From Parabacteroides gordonii MS-1 = DSM 23371 (lineage in GTDB: Bacteria; Bacteroidota; Bacteroidia; Bacteroidales; Tannerellaceae), in contig NZ_KQ033919.1 in the NCBI RefSeq assembly GCF_000969825.1, positions 4,228,749 through 4,292,748 on the forward strand: a stretch of 64,000 nt of DNA, written 5' to 3'. Shown one piece after another: positions 9,651-17,457 of the stretch. Positions within the stretch are counted from its first letter, which is position 1; the number at the start of each line of letters is the position of its first letter. The notes under the pieces were generated by a model that saw nothing but the letters and a program-made list of their open reading frames with translations, made no database searches and was not told the origin of the DNA. The position numbers were made by a program, and so were the translations under genes.

Positions 9651-10283
9651 ATGAAACGACTTATTTTTTCTATATTGATTTGTGTGTTTGCCTTGGGTGC
9701 GAAGGCACAGGATATGGCTGCTGTATTTATCTCAATGCCTGACCAGAACATTCCTCAATTGGAGAATGCCTGGCGTAAGGATCTGGTTGATCTGTACAAA
9801 TCCGGTAAGGAAGCCCGTCTGAAGAATACGATGAACGGTTTTTCTTCCCTTGACAGTCTGACTTCAGACTATTTGTCTTTAAAGGCTACCGAGCGGAGTA
9901 CAATAGAAATGAAGCTATTGCCTTTGGTGAATAATACGAATGTCATTTGTATGGTAAGAACGGTGAATGGCCCGGTTGCGGATAGCCAGGTAGAGTTTTT
10001 TACAACAGACTGGGAACCTCTGGCTGTTTCCGATCTGTTTACTCCTGTCGATGCAGACTGGTTTATCAAAGAGGATACTGACAAAAACAGCAATGCTTTT
10101 CAGGATGCGGCATCCCGTCTGGATATGAATCTGATACAGTATAACCTGAGCCCGGACAACCTGACACTGACGGCTACTTACACGACGCCTCTGTATCTGA
10201 GTAAGGAAGACCGGAAAAAGGTTACTCCTTTTATAAAAGACTCTCCAAAGGTTTATACCTGGGAGAAGTTCCACTTTAAGTAA
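9651..10283 (+). CDS. DUF3256 family exported protein
   Basis: Exported protein of 210 residues. The signal peptide MKRLIFSILICVFALGAKAQ ends at a typical AKAQ cleavage site. The mature protein (DMAAVFISMPDQNIPQLEN, then DLYKSGKEARLKNTMNGFSSL) fits the Bacteroidales DUF3256 family as I recall it, a beta-rich periplasmic protein of unknown function. It contains no lipobox and no recognisable catalytic motif. Last gene of the truA operon; a strong terminator follows 20 bases after the stop. Confidence 0.8.
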   Translation: MKRLIFSILICVFALGAKAQDMAAVFISMPDQNIPQLENAWRKDLVDLYKSGKEARLKNTMNGFSSLDSLTSDYLSLKATERSTIEMKLLPLVNNTNVICMVRTVNGPVADSQVEFFTTDWEPLAVSDLFTPVDADWFIKEDTDKNSNAFQDAASRLDMNLIQYNLSPDNLTLTATYTTPLYLSKEDRKKVTPFIKDSPKVYTWEKFHFK

Positions 10284-10303
10284 AACAGTTATAACGTATA
10301 AAA

Positions 10304-10346
10304 ACAGCCTGTCCGGTATGGCACTTTGCCTTATCGGACAGGCTGT
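10304..10346 (+). terminator. Terminator of the truA-DMT-DUF3256 operon
   Basis: Inverted repeat ACAGCCTGTCCG ... CGGACAGGCTGT (12 bp) followed by a T/A-rich tract. The dyad array at 10362 begins 15 bases later. Confidence 0.75.
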
Positions 10347-10361
10347 CTTATTTAGGTTGGT

Positions 10362-10449
10362 TTTTGTGCCATGCCTGTTGCACAAAAGTGCATTACCTAG
10401 TGCACAAATGTGCCACGCCTATGGCATTATTGTGCATTCGTTGTGGCAA
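10362..10449. repeat. Dyad array B: four 22-bp units
   Basis: Units start at 10362, 10384, 10406 and 10428, each 22 bases. Cores read TTTTGTGCC, AAAAGTGCA, AAATGTGCC and TATTGTGCA; the units end in GCAC, GCAC, GCAT and GCAA, so a GCAC-(4 nt)-GTGC dyad, e.g. TGCACAAAAGTGCA at 10379-10392, straddles each unit boundary. Lies between a forward operon and the convergent PepSY genes. Function unknown; I see no gene in 10284-10462. Confidence 0.75.
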
Positions 10450-10462
10450 AGTGAGGATTTGC

Positions 10463-10912
10463 CTATTCTATCAGTTGTCCTTTTGCATCGAAAGTCAGCT
10501 TGACTTCGTTGTTATCCATCTTCAGCTCGAATACATAGAACATACCGGCCGGTTTTTCTACGGCATCGACTTCTTCCACCTTATACTGGTTGTAGGCAGA
10601 ACTTGCCAGCTCATCCATAACAACTACCGGGACATCTTCGAGGCGAATATCCCATTGGGTGTATACCCATTCATTATTAGCATTGAATAAAACCTCTTTG
10701 CGAATGCCTTTGTCCTTTATATCTACCTCAGGGCCATTCTTTTCCTTGTCGAACTCCAGGACGGTGGCATTCGGATACTTTTGGTTGAGGAAACTTTGGA
10801 TAGCTTTGGGTACTTCAACGGTATTCGTTACTTTCTTTTGATTATTGCTGCAACCGATAAACAATGAAATGCAACATACGAGAATAGCTAAAACGGACAG
10901 TTTTTCTTTCAT
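10463..10912 (-). CDS. PepSY-like (DUF2874) lipoprotein, single domain
   Basis: Predicted lipoprotein of 149 residues: signal MKEKLSVLAILVCCISLFIG followed by the lipobox cysteine (LFIG-C). The mature domain VPKAIQSFLNQKYPNATVLEFD...WVYTQWDIRLEDVPVVVMD is the PepSY-like/BLIP-fold repeat also seen twice in the 280-residue neighbour (TDAINEMYPGATVLEFDSEK). Such proteins are exported and of unknown role; inhibition or sensing of envelope enzymes has been proposed for related PepSY folds. Third of three such genes downstream of a two-component system, separated from the second by a hairpin terminator at 10947-10984 and without an obvious promoter of its own. Confidence 0.82.
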   Translation of the reverse strand: MKEKLSVLAILVCCISLFIGCSNNQKKVTNTVEVPKAIQSFLNQKYPNATVLEFDKEKNGPEVDIKDKGIRKEVLFNANNEWVYTQWDIRLEDVPVVVMDELASSAYNQYKVEEVDAVEKPAGMFYVFELKMDNNEVKLTFDAKGQLIE

Positions 10913-10946
10913 GACTACTTTTTCTTTACTTGTTATTTAAAAGAAA

Positions 10947-10984
10947 GCACGAATACAATAGAGGTTCAGCCATTGTATTCGTGC
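10947..10984 (-). terminator. Hairpin between two PepSY-like genes
   Basis: Perfect 13-bp inverted repeat GCACGAATACAAT / ATTGTATTCGTGC with a 12-base loop. On the reverse strand it is followed by a T-rich stretch (TTTCTTTTAAATAA), as expected of an intrinsic terminator. It may let only part of the transcription reach the last PepSY-like gene. Confidence 0.7.
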
Positions 10985-11038
10985 AGTTTATTCTCGTAAG
11001 AAACAAATTCACGCTATGCAAAGTTCTCTTTTACATTG

Positions 11039-11881
11039 TTAATCTTTGCGGACATCTTCGATCTTACCTTCGGCACTGATAGTCATTTTAACTTCGTCGT
11101 TGCCTTTTTCGAGTTCGAGCACGTACGAAGTACCTGCCGGGTTCTCAATCACGTCGATATCATCGATCCTGTAATCTTTATAATCCGATGCCTTGTAAGC
11201 ATTCATGATGATGGCCGGAAGGTTTACTTCTTTTATATCCCATTCGGTATACAGCCATTCGTTGCCGGTGTTGAAGTAAACATCTTTATAGATGTTGTTG
11301 TGAAGAATGTCCACTTCGAAACCGGTCTTTTCGGAGTCGAACTCTAATACGGTAGCGCCCGGGTACATTTCGTTGATCGCGTCTGTTATGGCCTGCGGGA
11401 CAACAGTGGGTTGGAAGTTATCGTTGTCGTCATCGGGGACAGCCTTTAAAAGGATGCCGTCTTCGGTGTAATATAAGTCGAATTCCTGTTCGCCTTGTTC
11501 TACTTCTATCACATAGACGGTGGCGGCGTTGGAACGTTCCAGTTTGTCGAAGTCCGTAGACTTCCAGTCCTTATATTCACTGTCTTTCAGGCTTGTGCGT
11601 ACCGCTTCGGGGAGCAGGCCGAAGTTGATCTCGGTCTTTGTCATCACCCAGTTGCCTTTGTTGTCGAACCAGGCTTCCGTCTCATTTCCGCTTACATGGA
11701 ATTCGGCGACCTCGTAGCCACCCTTGGTTTCCCATTCCACTTTGCCGGCATTAGGATATTTTTCATCGAATGCTTTTGTAATGGTCTGGTCGGGGAGATA
11801 GTTGTTGTCGTCGTCATCGCAACTTGTAAACGCAAGCATACCACACATTGCTAAAGCTAATACAGATAATTTTGTCTTCAT
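11039..11881 (-). CDS. PepSY-like (DUF2874) lipoprotein with two tandem domains
   Basis: Predicted lipoprotein of 280 residues: MKTKLSVLALAMCGMLAFTS then the lipobox cysteine and an Asp/Asn-rich linker (DDDDNN), a pattern that in Bacteroidetes often accompanies surface-exposed lipoproteins. Two homologous PepSY-like domains follow: about residues 30-145 (ITKAFDEKYPNAGKVEWETK...WVMTKTEINFGLLPEAVRTSL) and 155-275 (ITDAINEMYPGATVLEFDSE...WLYTEWDIKEVNLPAIIMN). The second is very close to the single domain of the 149-residue protein, suggesting duplication. Begins 22 bases after the next PepSY gene ends, so they share a transcript. Confidence 0.85.
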   Translation of the reverse strand: MKTKLSVLALAMCGMLAFTSCDDDDNNYLPDQTITKAFDEKYPNAGKVEWETKGGYEVAEFHVSGNETEAWFDNKGNWVMTKTEINFGLLPEAVRTSLKDSEYKDWKSTDFDKLERSNAATVYVIEVEQGEQEFDLYYTEDGILLKAVPDDDNDNFQPTVVPQAITDAINEMYPGATVLEFDSEKTGFEVDILHNNIYKDVYFNTGNEWLYTEWDIKEVNLPAIIMNAYKASDYKDYRIDDIDVIENPAGTSYVLELEKGNDEVKMTISAEGKIEDVRKD

Positions 11882-11903
11882 ACTTATTTCTTTTGTTAGT
11901 TAA

Positions 11904-12344
11904 TTAATCAAACTTCTTGAAGTTACCTTTACGGTCGAATTTGAGTTCAAGGTCGTTGTTGAGCTTGATCTCATATTCGCGTGTATCTTTGTCGATAGAG
12001 ATAATCGTGTTGCCGGCAAAATGCGTTTTGATGTAGGCCGCTATTTTATCCGGCAGGATCTCCATCGGGATAGAAGCGTGGCGGGCTTCGATCTCTTTCC
12101 ACTCTCCGGACTTATCGAATTCCACATTCACTCCGTTCGTCAGGATCACATCGTACCCTTTTGTTCCCAACAGGTTACTTTCTATTTTAATATGTGAGAT
12201 ATCCGCCTGGCTGAAATTAGAGGAAAGGAAATCACGGCACACAGCAGGTAAGACCGATTTGTCTCTCGTTATCTTTTCATTGTCTGCAAAAATAGCCATT
12301 GTCGACAGTAGCAGGCTGACCAGTATTAATCCAAACTTCTTCAT
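11904..12344 (-). CDS. PepSY-like periplasmic protein
   Basis: Exported protein of 146 residues with a cleavable signal MKKFGLILVSLLLSTMAIFA and no lipobox. The mature part has the shape of one PepSY-like repeat plus a short second one (LPAVCRDFLSSNFSQADISHIKIE ... VNVEFDKSGEWKEIEA; then ILPDKIAAYIKTHFAGNTIISID ... LELKFDRKGNFKKFD). It is the first gene after the histidine kinase stop, with a candidate promoter and an 11-bp tandem direct repeat in the 68-base gap, so it probably heads a regulated PepSY operon under the neighbouring response regulator. Confidence 0.83.
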   Translation of the reverse strand: MKKFGLILVSLLLSTMAIFADNEKITRDKSVLPAVCRDFLSSNFSQADISHIKIESNLLGTKGYDVILTNGVNVEFDKSGEWKEIEARHASIPMEILPDKIAAYIKTHFAGNTIISIDKDTREYEIKLNNDLELKFDRKGNFKKFD

Positions 12345-12370
12345 ACGCTTTCTTCTTTTAATTTATACTG

Positions 12371-12407
12371 CAAAGGAAAGGCAACATTTGGGAAAGATTT
12401 GGGAAAA
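12371..12407 (-). promoter_or_regulatory. PepSY operon promoter with 11-bp tandem direct repeat (putative OmpR-type site)
   Basis: On the reverse strand a near-consensus -7 element TTCCTTTG (12371-12378) is preceded by two adjacent 11-base repeats with core TTTCCCAAAT (12397-12407 and 12386-12396 in forward coordinates, ATTTGGGAAA). Tandem direct repeats with 11-base centre spacing overlapping the -35 region are the classic site of OmpR/PhoB regulators, and such a regulator is encoded next door at 13678-14358. The link is inference; the repeat is directly visible. Confidence 0.6.
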
Positions 12408-12412
12408 GAGCT

Positions 12413-13681
12413 TCATTTGAATGTTAAAATGAATTGATGCGAGCCCTTATATTCATATTTTACCTTTATGCCATAGATTGTCGCGATCGATCTGACGATA
12501 GCCAGGCCCAGTCCGGTCGAGTCCTTCCGATGCGTTTGCTTTTCGAAACGGTTGAACAGGGTCGCTTCATTCAGGCCGGGACTTTCGCTACTGTTCGCGA
12601 TGGTCAGTGTCCGGGCGGTTACTGTGAGGACGATCGTTCCGTTCTCTTTGTTATGTACAAACGCATTCTTCAGTAAGTTGCTGACCAGGTTGGAAGCCAG
12701 GGATTCATTCATGGTGAAGAGCAATGAACCGCTTTCCTCGTAAGAAACCTGTATGTGCTTGTATTCATACATCTCCTCGAAGTCCGGCAGGAACTTGCCG
12801 ATCAGTTTATTGAAGTCTATTTCGACGGTATCGGGAAACTGCTTGTTATCGATGCGCGAAAGGAGCAGCAAAGACTTGTTCATCTTGATGATGCCTCGCA
12901 AGGTATGGTTGATACCGGCTATTTCGAAGAGCTGTTCTTCCGTACAATCGGGGTTCTCGCTGAGGAGTTCCAGCTTGTTCATGCAGATAGCCAACGGCGT
13001 TTGCAGTTCATGGGAAGCATTCTCGACGAACTGTTTCTGCTGGTCGTACATCTCCGAACTGCGCTGGATGGTTGTCTGGATGGCTTTGTTGAGGATTCTG
13101 AACTCATCGACTTTCGTCTCGTTCACCAGGGGCGTATGCTGTTTCCCTAACCGGTATTCCTTCAGCCAGTTGACCAGCGTGTACAGTGGGCGGAAGCTCG
13201 ACTTGAACACAAAGTGCGACACCAGCAAGATGCAGCAAAGCAGACTGATATAAAGAATAAAGATACTCCAGAAGATCGCTTCCGCCATATCCTCTTTCTC
13301 CAGGGTGGAAGTCATGATCGTTAGCTCGTAATACTTCCGGTCGGCCGTCATGAACCAGGTGCGGAGAACGCGTACGGGCTCATCCTCCATCTCGATCTCT
13401 ATGTAGATGGTAGAGTCGAAGAACTCGTCCTTATCCAGCTTGGCTTCCGATTCAGGCACTTCGCGGATGTAATATTTGGTCATGATGTCCACATGGTCGT
13501 GCAGCAACGTAGTGTCGGCCAGGACAGTCTTGATAATAATCTCTTTGTAGTTTTCCAAGCTATCGTTCGTCTCGTCGTCGACCTCGTGCATGATGGCAAA
13601 ATAGAAACAACAAGCCCAGGCCGTCAGGATAACCAGTAACGGAAACAAGAGGTTGCGGAAGGTATAATGGATCAGCTTCAT
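12413..13681 (-). CDS. Sensor histidine kinase (HisKA/HATPase_c)
   Basis: Membrane-bound sensor kinase of 422 residues, partner of the OmpR-type regulator whose gene overlaps it by 4 bases (ATGA at 13678-13681). TM1 is about residues 9-31, a periplasmic sensor domain follows to about 132, and TM2 is about 134-158. The phospho-acceptor is H224 in FVENASHELQTPLA; the N box is near LVSNLLKNAFVHN and the G2 box is DSTGLGLAIVR. The periplasmic domain is unrecognised and acidic. The stop lies 5 bases before the direct repeat of the PepSY operon, so regulator, kinase and PepSY genes form a compact envelope-response locus. Confidence 0.92.
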   Translation of the reverse strand: MKLIHYTFRNLLFPLLVILTAWACCFYFAIMHEVDDETNDSLENYKEIIIKTVLADTTLLHDHVDIMTKYYIREVPESEAKLDKDEFFDSTIYIEIEMEDEPVRVLRTWFMTADRKYYELTIMTSTLEKEDMAEAIFWSIFILYISLLCCILLVSHFVFKSSFRPLYTLVNWLKEYRLGKQHTPLVNETKVDEFRILNKAIQTTIQRSSEMYDQQKQFVENASHELQTPLAICMNKLELLSENPDCTEEQLFEIAGINHTLRGIIKMNKSLLLLSRIDNKQFPDTVEIDFNKLIGKFLPDFEEMYEYKHIQVSYEESGSLLFTMNESLASNLVSNLLKNAFVHNKENGTIVLTVTARTLTIANSSESPGLNEATLFNRFEKQTHRKDSTGLGLAIVRSIATIYGIKVKYEYKGSHQFILTFK

Positions 13682-14358
13682 TCTTCATTCACCATTTTAT
13701 AACCGAAACCGTACACAGCCTTAATCTCGGGGACAGCCCCGGCCGACTTCAGCTTCTTACGCAAGTTCTTGACCTGGCTGTAGATAAAGTCGAAGCTGTC
13801 CGCCTGGTCGATATAGTCTCCCCAGACAGACTCCGCCAGTGCACCCTTGCTGATCAGGCGGTCGGGGTTCGTGACGAAGTAATAGAGCAGGTCGAACTCC
13901 TTCCGGTTCAAGGCCAGCTCCTCATCGCCGATGTAGACCGCATGGCGATCCGGATAAACGGTGACGTTGGCCAGCGAGATATGCATCTCCCCATCCTGCT
14001 GTTTGCGGCGGATGATACATTTGATGCGCGCATTCAATTCCGCCAGATGGAAAGGCTTCGTCAGGTAATCGTCGGCACCGAGATCGAGCCCGGTAACCTT
14101 GTCCTCGATCGAGTCTTTGGCGGAAACGATGATGACACTGTCTTTCTTCCGCATCTTCTTCAGTTCCTCGAGCACATCGAGCCCGCTGCCGCCCGGCAAC
14201 ATGATATCCAGCACGATGCAATCGTAATCATAGTCGTTGATCTTCTGTAACGCTTCGTTATAGCCTACGGCACTTTCCACGACATAACGCTCCTTCTCCA
14301 GCGAGCGGATCATTACTTCACGTAGGGCGTCTTCATCTTCTACAATCAGAATTTTCAT
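13678..14358 (-). CDS. OmpR/PhoB-family response regulator
   Basis: Response regulator of 226 residues. Receiver domain residues 1-118 with acidic pocket E7-D8-E9-D10, phospho-acceptor D51 (CIVLDIMLPG) and conserved lysine in YLTKPF. The C-terminal winged helix (about 128-222) includes LNRKEFDLLYYFVTNPDRLISKGAL and DFIYSQVKNLRKKLKSAG, the OmpR-type recognition helix, ending YGFGYKMV. First gene of the pair; the kinase overlaps its stop. Own promoter TAACTTTG at 14378-14385. Divergent from the sigma factor gene. Likely target: the PepSY operon just downstream. Confidence 0.93.
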   Translation of the reverse strand: MKILIVEDEDALREVMIRSLEKERYVVESAVGYNEALQKINDYDYDCIVLDIMLPGGSGLDVLEELKKMRKKDSVIIVSAKDSIEDKVTGLDLGADDYLTKPFHLAELNARIKCIIRRKQQDGEMHISLANVTVYPDRHAVYIGDEELALNRKEFDLLYYFVTNPDRLISKGALAESVWGDYIDQADSFDFIYSQVKNLRKKLKSAGAVPEIKAVYGFGYKMVNEE

Positions 14359-14377
14359 GAGCTATCTTGTTTGTTTA

Positions 14378-14385
14378 CAAAGTTA
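14378..14385 (-). promoter_or_regulatory. -7 element for the response regulator/kinase operon
   Basis: TAACTTTG on the reverse strand, 20 bases before the ATG at 14358. The divergent sigma-factor gene has only a one-mismatch element TTCCTTTG at 14432-14439. Confidence 0.6.
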
Positions 14386-14455
14386 TGCAAATATTCTGGC
14401 AAAAATCTGGAATTTTCGTGTTATGTTTTCCTTCCTTTGTCGTCATAATAACAGA

Positions 14456-14965
14456 ATGGAACTTGAAACGTTTAAAATAGCCGTACTACCACTCCGGGAG
14501 AAGCTGATCAACTTTTCCTTACGAATGATGCAGGAGCGGGCAGATGCCGAGGATATCGTGCAGGAAGCCTTGCTGAAGCTCTGGTATATCCGTGAGAAGC
14601 TGGACGGCTATCATAGTGTGGAAGCCTTGGCGATGCAAGTCACCAAGAACCTGACACTCGACAAGCTGCGGGCACGCCGTCCGGAAGGCATTGATATCGA
14701 TACGTTGTCGATCGACTCGGGAGCCCGTACTCCGGCCGAGCAACTCGAGCAGAAGGATGCCGCCGCCCGTATCCGCTGGCTGATCTCCCAGCTACCCACG
14801 GTGCAGCAGACCATCATCCGGATGAAAGACGTGGAAGGCTACGAGATAGCCGAGATCGCCGAAATCACAGGCTCGCAGGTAGAAGCCGTCCGCAGTAACC
14901 TTTCAAGAGCCAGGAAACGTATACGGGAACAATTTTTACAGTTAAACAAACAGGAACAGTTATGA
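14456..14965 (+). CDS. ECF-type RNA polymerase sigma factor
   Basis: Sigma-70 family factor of 169 residues with only regions 2 and 4, i.e. ECF type. Region 2 is about residues 10-80 (ERADAEDIVQEALLKLW is region 2.2), the linker is short, and region 4 is about 110-160 (LPTVQQTIIRMKDVEGYEIAEIAEITGSQVEAVRSNLSRARKRIRE). The start MELETFKIAVLPLREKL at 14456 matches the usual family N-terminus; the longer in-frame extension to 14357 would run into the regulator gene. The stop overlaps the next start (ATGA at 14962). It likely directs its own operon, as most such factors do. Confidence 0.9.
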   Translation: MELETFKIAVLPLREKLINFSLRMMQERADAEDIVQEALLKLWYIREKLDGYHSVEALAMQVTKNLTLDKLRARRPEGIDIDTLSIDSGARTPAEQLEQKDAAARIRWLISQLPTVQQTIIRMKDVEGYEIAEIAEITGSQVEAVRSNLSRARKRIREQFLQLNKQEQL

Positions 14966-15489
14966 ATATAGAAGAATTATTGAACCGGTATTTTGAAGGC
15001 GAAACCTCGGCAGCCGAGGAGCAGGAGCTACGCCGTTTCTTTGCTTCGGGGGATGTTCCGGCTCACCTGTCCGCCTACCAACCGTTGTTCGCTTACTTTG
15101 ACGAGGAGCGGGCGGAAAAGAAAGACTGGGCGGAAGAAATCTGGTCGGAAGTGACGGCCGAACCACTTCCGGCGGGGCGGTTCGCAGCGCATCGGCGGAA
15201 GGTCGTCTACCTGCTCTCTACGGTGGCCGCCTGTGTGCTGGCGCTGTTGGCGGTCAGCCAGTTACTGTACCCCACCGACCCCTGTTTCTGTTCGGAGAAT
15301 TATGTCGTGATAAACGGCCGGTGTTACACCGATATCCATAAGGTACGCCTGTCGGCTTTCGAGGCGCTGCAAGAGGTGGCCACTCCTGCGGATGAATACT
15401 TCCCCGAAGAAGACAGCAACGAAGCCGACCGCCGGATTATAGATAACCAGTTAAAGGAACTCGGTTCCATATTTAGTGATGACGAATAA
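14962..15489 (+). CDS. Single-span membrane protein, probable anti-sigma partner
   Basis: Protein of 175 residues overlapping the sigma gene by 4 bases. The cytoplasmic N-terminus (NIEELLNRYFEGETSAAEEQELRRFFASG) is the short helical pattern seen at the start of many Bacteroidetes anti-sigma/FecR-like proteins. One transmembrane helix lies at about residues 75-97 (VVYLLSTVAACVLALLAVSQLL). The extracytoplasmic tail of about 75 residues has two close cysteines (PCFCS) and is too short for a FecR domain. Translational coupling and topology suggest an anti-sigma factor; this is inference. Confidence 0.72.
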   Translation: MNIEELLNRYFEGETSAAEEQELRRFFASGDVPAHLSAYQPLFAYFDEERAEKKDWAEEIWSEVTAEPLPAGRFAAHRRKVVYLLSTVAACVLALLAVSQLLYPTDPCFCSENYVVINGRCYTDIHKVRLSAFEALQEVATPADEYFPEEDSNEADRRIIDNQLKELGSIFSDDE

Positions 15490-15501
15490 AAACATGTAGC
15501 G

Positions 15502-15975
15502 ATGAAACAGATAAGATACACTTTATTAGTATTGTTGGCAGCCCTTCTGCTGTTCCCTTCGGGAGCCGGGGCGACAGATGCCGAAGTCCTGCAAAAGGAT
15601 CTGAAGATACAGGATGTCTTCCAGCGTTACGGACGGAAGAAGAATGTAACTATGGTCGAGCTATCCAACGAAATGCTTGAAACCTACGGCATGACCCGGT
15701 ATAAGAGCATCACCATCAAGAACGATCCCGATGCCCTGCGCTTCACCCGCCAATGCCTGGAAGCCGACCAGAAAGGCGCCCGCAAGATCAAGGAAGTGAC
15801 CGACGACGGCGGCGTTATCTCCGCCTACTACCAGTTGCCCGGCAAGGAAGCCGACATCAACCGCTTCGTCCTCTTCAAGGTAAGCTCGAAAGGCGTGATC
15901 ACCCTGGTCTACATCGAGGGAGACCTCGACAGTGAAGACCTGATCACCATCCTGTTCACTAAAAAAGATTTATAA
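15502..15975 (+). CDS. Exported protein, DUF6108/DUF4252-like
   Basis: Exported protein of 157 residues with signal MKQIRYTLLVLLAALLLFPSGAGA. The mature part (IQDVFQRYGRKKNVTMVELSNEMLETYGMTRYK...) resembles small Bacteroidales envelope proteins found in sigma-factor loci, which I recall as DUF6108 or DUF4252; I am unsure which family applies. No catalytic motif is visible. It starts 12 bases after the membrane partner gene and is followed 20 bases later by a beta-barrel gene, so all four genes appear to be one operon. Confidence 0.68.
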   Translation: MKQIRYTLLVLLAALLLFPSGAGATDAEVLQKDLKIQDVFQRYGRKKNVTMVELSNEMLETYGMTRYKSITIKNDPDALRFTRQCLEADQKGARKIKEVTDDGGVISAYYQLPGKEADINRFVLFKVSSKGVITLVYIEGDLDSEDLITILFTKKDL

Positions 15976-15995
15976 ACAACTAAACAAATACGAAG

Positions 15996-16883
15996 ATGAA
16001 AAGATTGTTACTGATCATGGCCTTTTGCCTTCCCCTCATGGGATTGCCGGCCGCCGGAGTTGAACCGATACCCGCAGATACCATTATCACCCTGGATAAG
16101 AAACGCATTGAAGTGAAAGATAACGGCGACCGTATGAAAGTCCGCGTCTATGAGCTGACGGAAGAGGGCGACTCCATCGACGATGAGATGGTGTTCGAAG
16201 GTCACTACCGCGACGGCCAGAGTTATGAGCGACGCAAACATATCCGCACGCTCTCGATCCCCGTGCCTACCTGGGATCGCGACTTCTCCGCCCACTGGGC
16301 AGGTATCGGCCTGGGCTTCAATAGCTTCATCGGCGACAACCTGACGCTGCGCAAAGGCAACTCCTGGGAGCTCAACCTCAACTTTATGGAATTCAGCCTG
16401 CCGTTCTCCCGCTATAACTGGGCGGTAGTCACCGGAGCCGGCCTGCGCTGGAACCGTTACCGGCTGGATACGAACGGGTATCTGAAAGAGATCGACGGCG
16501 TTACGGTACTCGTTCCCGCCCCGGAAGATATGGTATATAAGAAAAGCAGGTTGAATATCACCAGTATTACCATTCCGGTATTGCTGGAATGGCAGACCAA
16601 GAAGGTACGCCACCGTCCGCGTTTCTTCGTCTCAGCCGGCGTGGTGGGAGTAGTCAAAACCATGTCTTCCTCGAAGGTGACGTACCGCGACGAGCGCGAC
16701 AAGAGCCGCACCGAAAAGATGGACGGCGGCATGAATATCCACCCGGTGACAATGGATCTGCTTTTCCAGGTCGGCACCGGCTGCATGGGGGCTTACTTCA
16801 AGTATTCGCCCATCGAACTGTTCGAGAACAACCGGGGGCCTGCGGTTAATCCGATCTCGTTCGGGTTGCATCTTCATATATAG
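15996..16883 (+). CDS. Outer-membrane beta-barrel-like protein
   Basis: Exported protein of 295 residues with signal MKRLLLIMAFCLPLMGLPAAG. From about residue 90 onward it alternates short amphipathic strands and turns (WAGIGLGFNSFIGDN, WELNLNFMEFSLPFSRYNWAVVTGAGLRWNRYRL, ITIPVLLEWQTKKVRHRPRFFVSAGVVG) and ends in FGLHLHI, as expected of a small outer-membrane barrel of the PorT/OMP_b-brl kind. Residues 25-85 form a charged periplasmic segment. Last gene of the sigma-factor operon; probably the main envelope target or sensor of that system. Exact family uncertain. Confidence 0.72.
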   Translation: MKRLLLIMAFCLPLMGLPAAGVEPIPADTIITLDKKRIEVKDNGDRMKVRVYELTEEGDSIDDEMVFEGHYRDGQSYERRKHIRTLSIPVPTWDRDFSAHWAGIGLGFNSFIGDNLTLRKGNSWELNLNFMEFSLPFSRYNWAVVTGAGLRWNRYRLDTNGYLKEIDGVTVLVPAPEDMVYKKSRLNITSITIPVLLEWQTKKVRHRPRFFVSAGVVGVVKTMSSSKVTYRDERDKSRTEKMDGGMNIHPVTMDLLFQVGTGCMGAYFKYSPIELFENNRGPAVNPISFGLHLHI

Positions 16884-16938
16884 AAAGACATAAGCTATTG
16901 AAGGATAGTGACGGAGTTTATTTTCCGCATAATTTTCC

Positions 16939-16946
16939 TATCTTTG
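16939..16946 (+). promoter_or_regulatory. -7 element for the YkvA-like gene
   Basis: TATCTTTG, perfect TAnnTTTG, 48 bases before the ATG at 16995. Confidence 0.65.
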
Positions 16947-16994
16947 TAACCGGGTGGTCTACGGACTGCCCGGACAGATATAAAAAGAACGGCT

Positions 16995-17390
16995 ATGAAT
17001 ACGAATAGAATTGAAGATGTGCCTTTCGAAGAGGTACACGAGATAGAGAAATACGGTACTTATTACTCCGACAACCGTCTGTGGAAGAAGATAGAGCGGG
17101 TGGCGAAGAAGGTCGGGGCGACTGTCCTGCTGCCTGTATTCACCCTTTATTATATGTTGCAGGACGATAAAGTCTCCCTTCAGCATAAAGCATATATCGT
17201 GGGTGCACTCGGTTACTTCATCCTGCCGATCGACCTGATCCCCGACGGCATCCTCCCTGTGATCGGCTTTACCGACGATATCGCGGTAATGACCCTCGTC
17301 CTTAAGCTCGTCAAAGACAGCATCACCCCAGAAATCAAGGCGCGTGCCAACCAGCGCGTGGCAGAGGTGATGGGGACGGATAATGTTTGA
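16995..17390 (+). CDS. YkvA/DUF1232 small membrane protein
   Basis: Protein of 131 residues with the DUF1232 signature: a basic stretch, then HKAYIVGALGYFILPIDLIPDGILPVIGFTDDIAVMTLVLKLV at about residues 66-108, in which PIDLIPD and GFTDD are the conserved motifs. One or two hydrophobic segments probably sit in the inner membrane. Function unknown. Monocistronic: own promoter upstream and a bidirectional terminator downstream, convergent with bioD. Confidence 0.88.
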   Translation: MNTNRIEDVPFEEVHEIEKYGTYYSDNRLWKKIERVAKKVGATVLLPVFTLYYMLQDDKVSLQHKAYIVGALGYFILPIDLIPDGILPVIGFTDDIAVMTLVLKLVKDSITPEIKARANQRVAEVMGTDNV

Positions 17391-17423
17391 AAAAGAGGAA
17401 TCATAAAAGAAATAAAACAAAAG

Positions 17424-17452
17424 AAAGGGATGCATAACCCCTGCATCCCTTT
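17424..17452. terminator. Bidirectional terminator between the YkvA-like gene and bioD
   Basis: AAAGGGATGCA / TGCATCCCTTT, an 11-bp perfect stem with a 7-base loop, flanked by A-rich and T-containing ends, between two convergent genes. Confidence 0.75.
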
Positions 17453-17457
17453 CCTTC

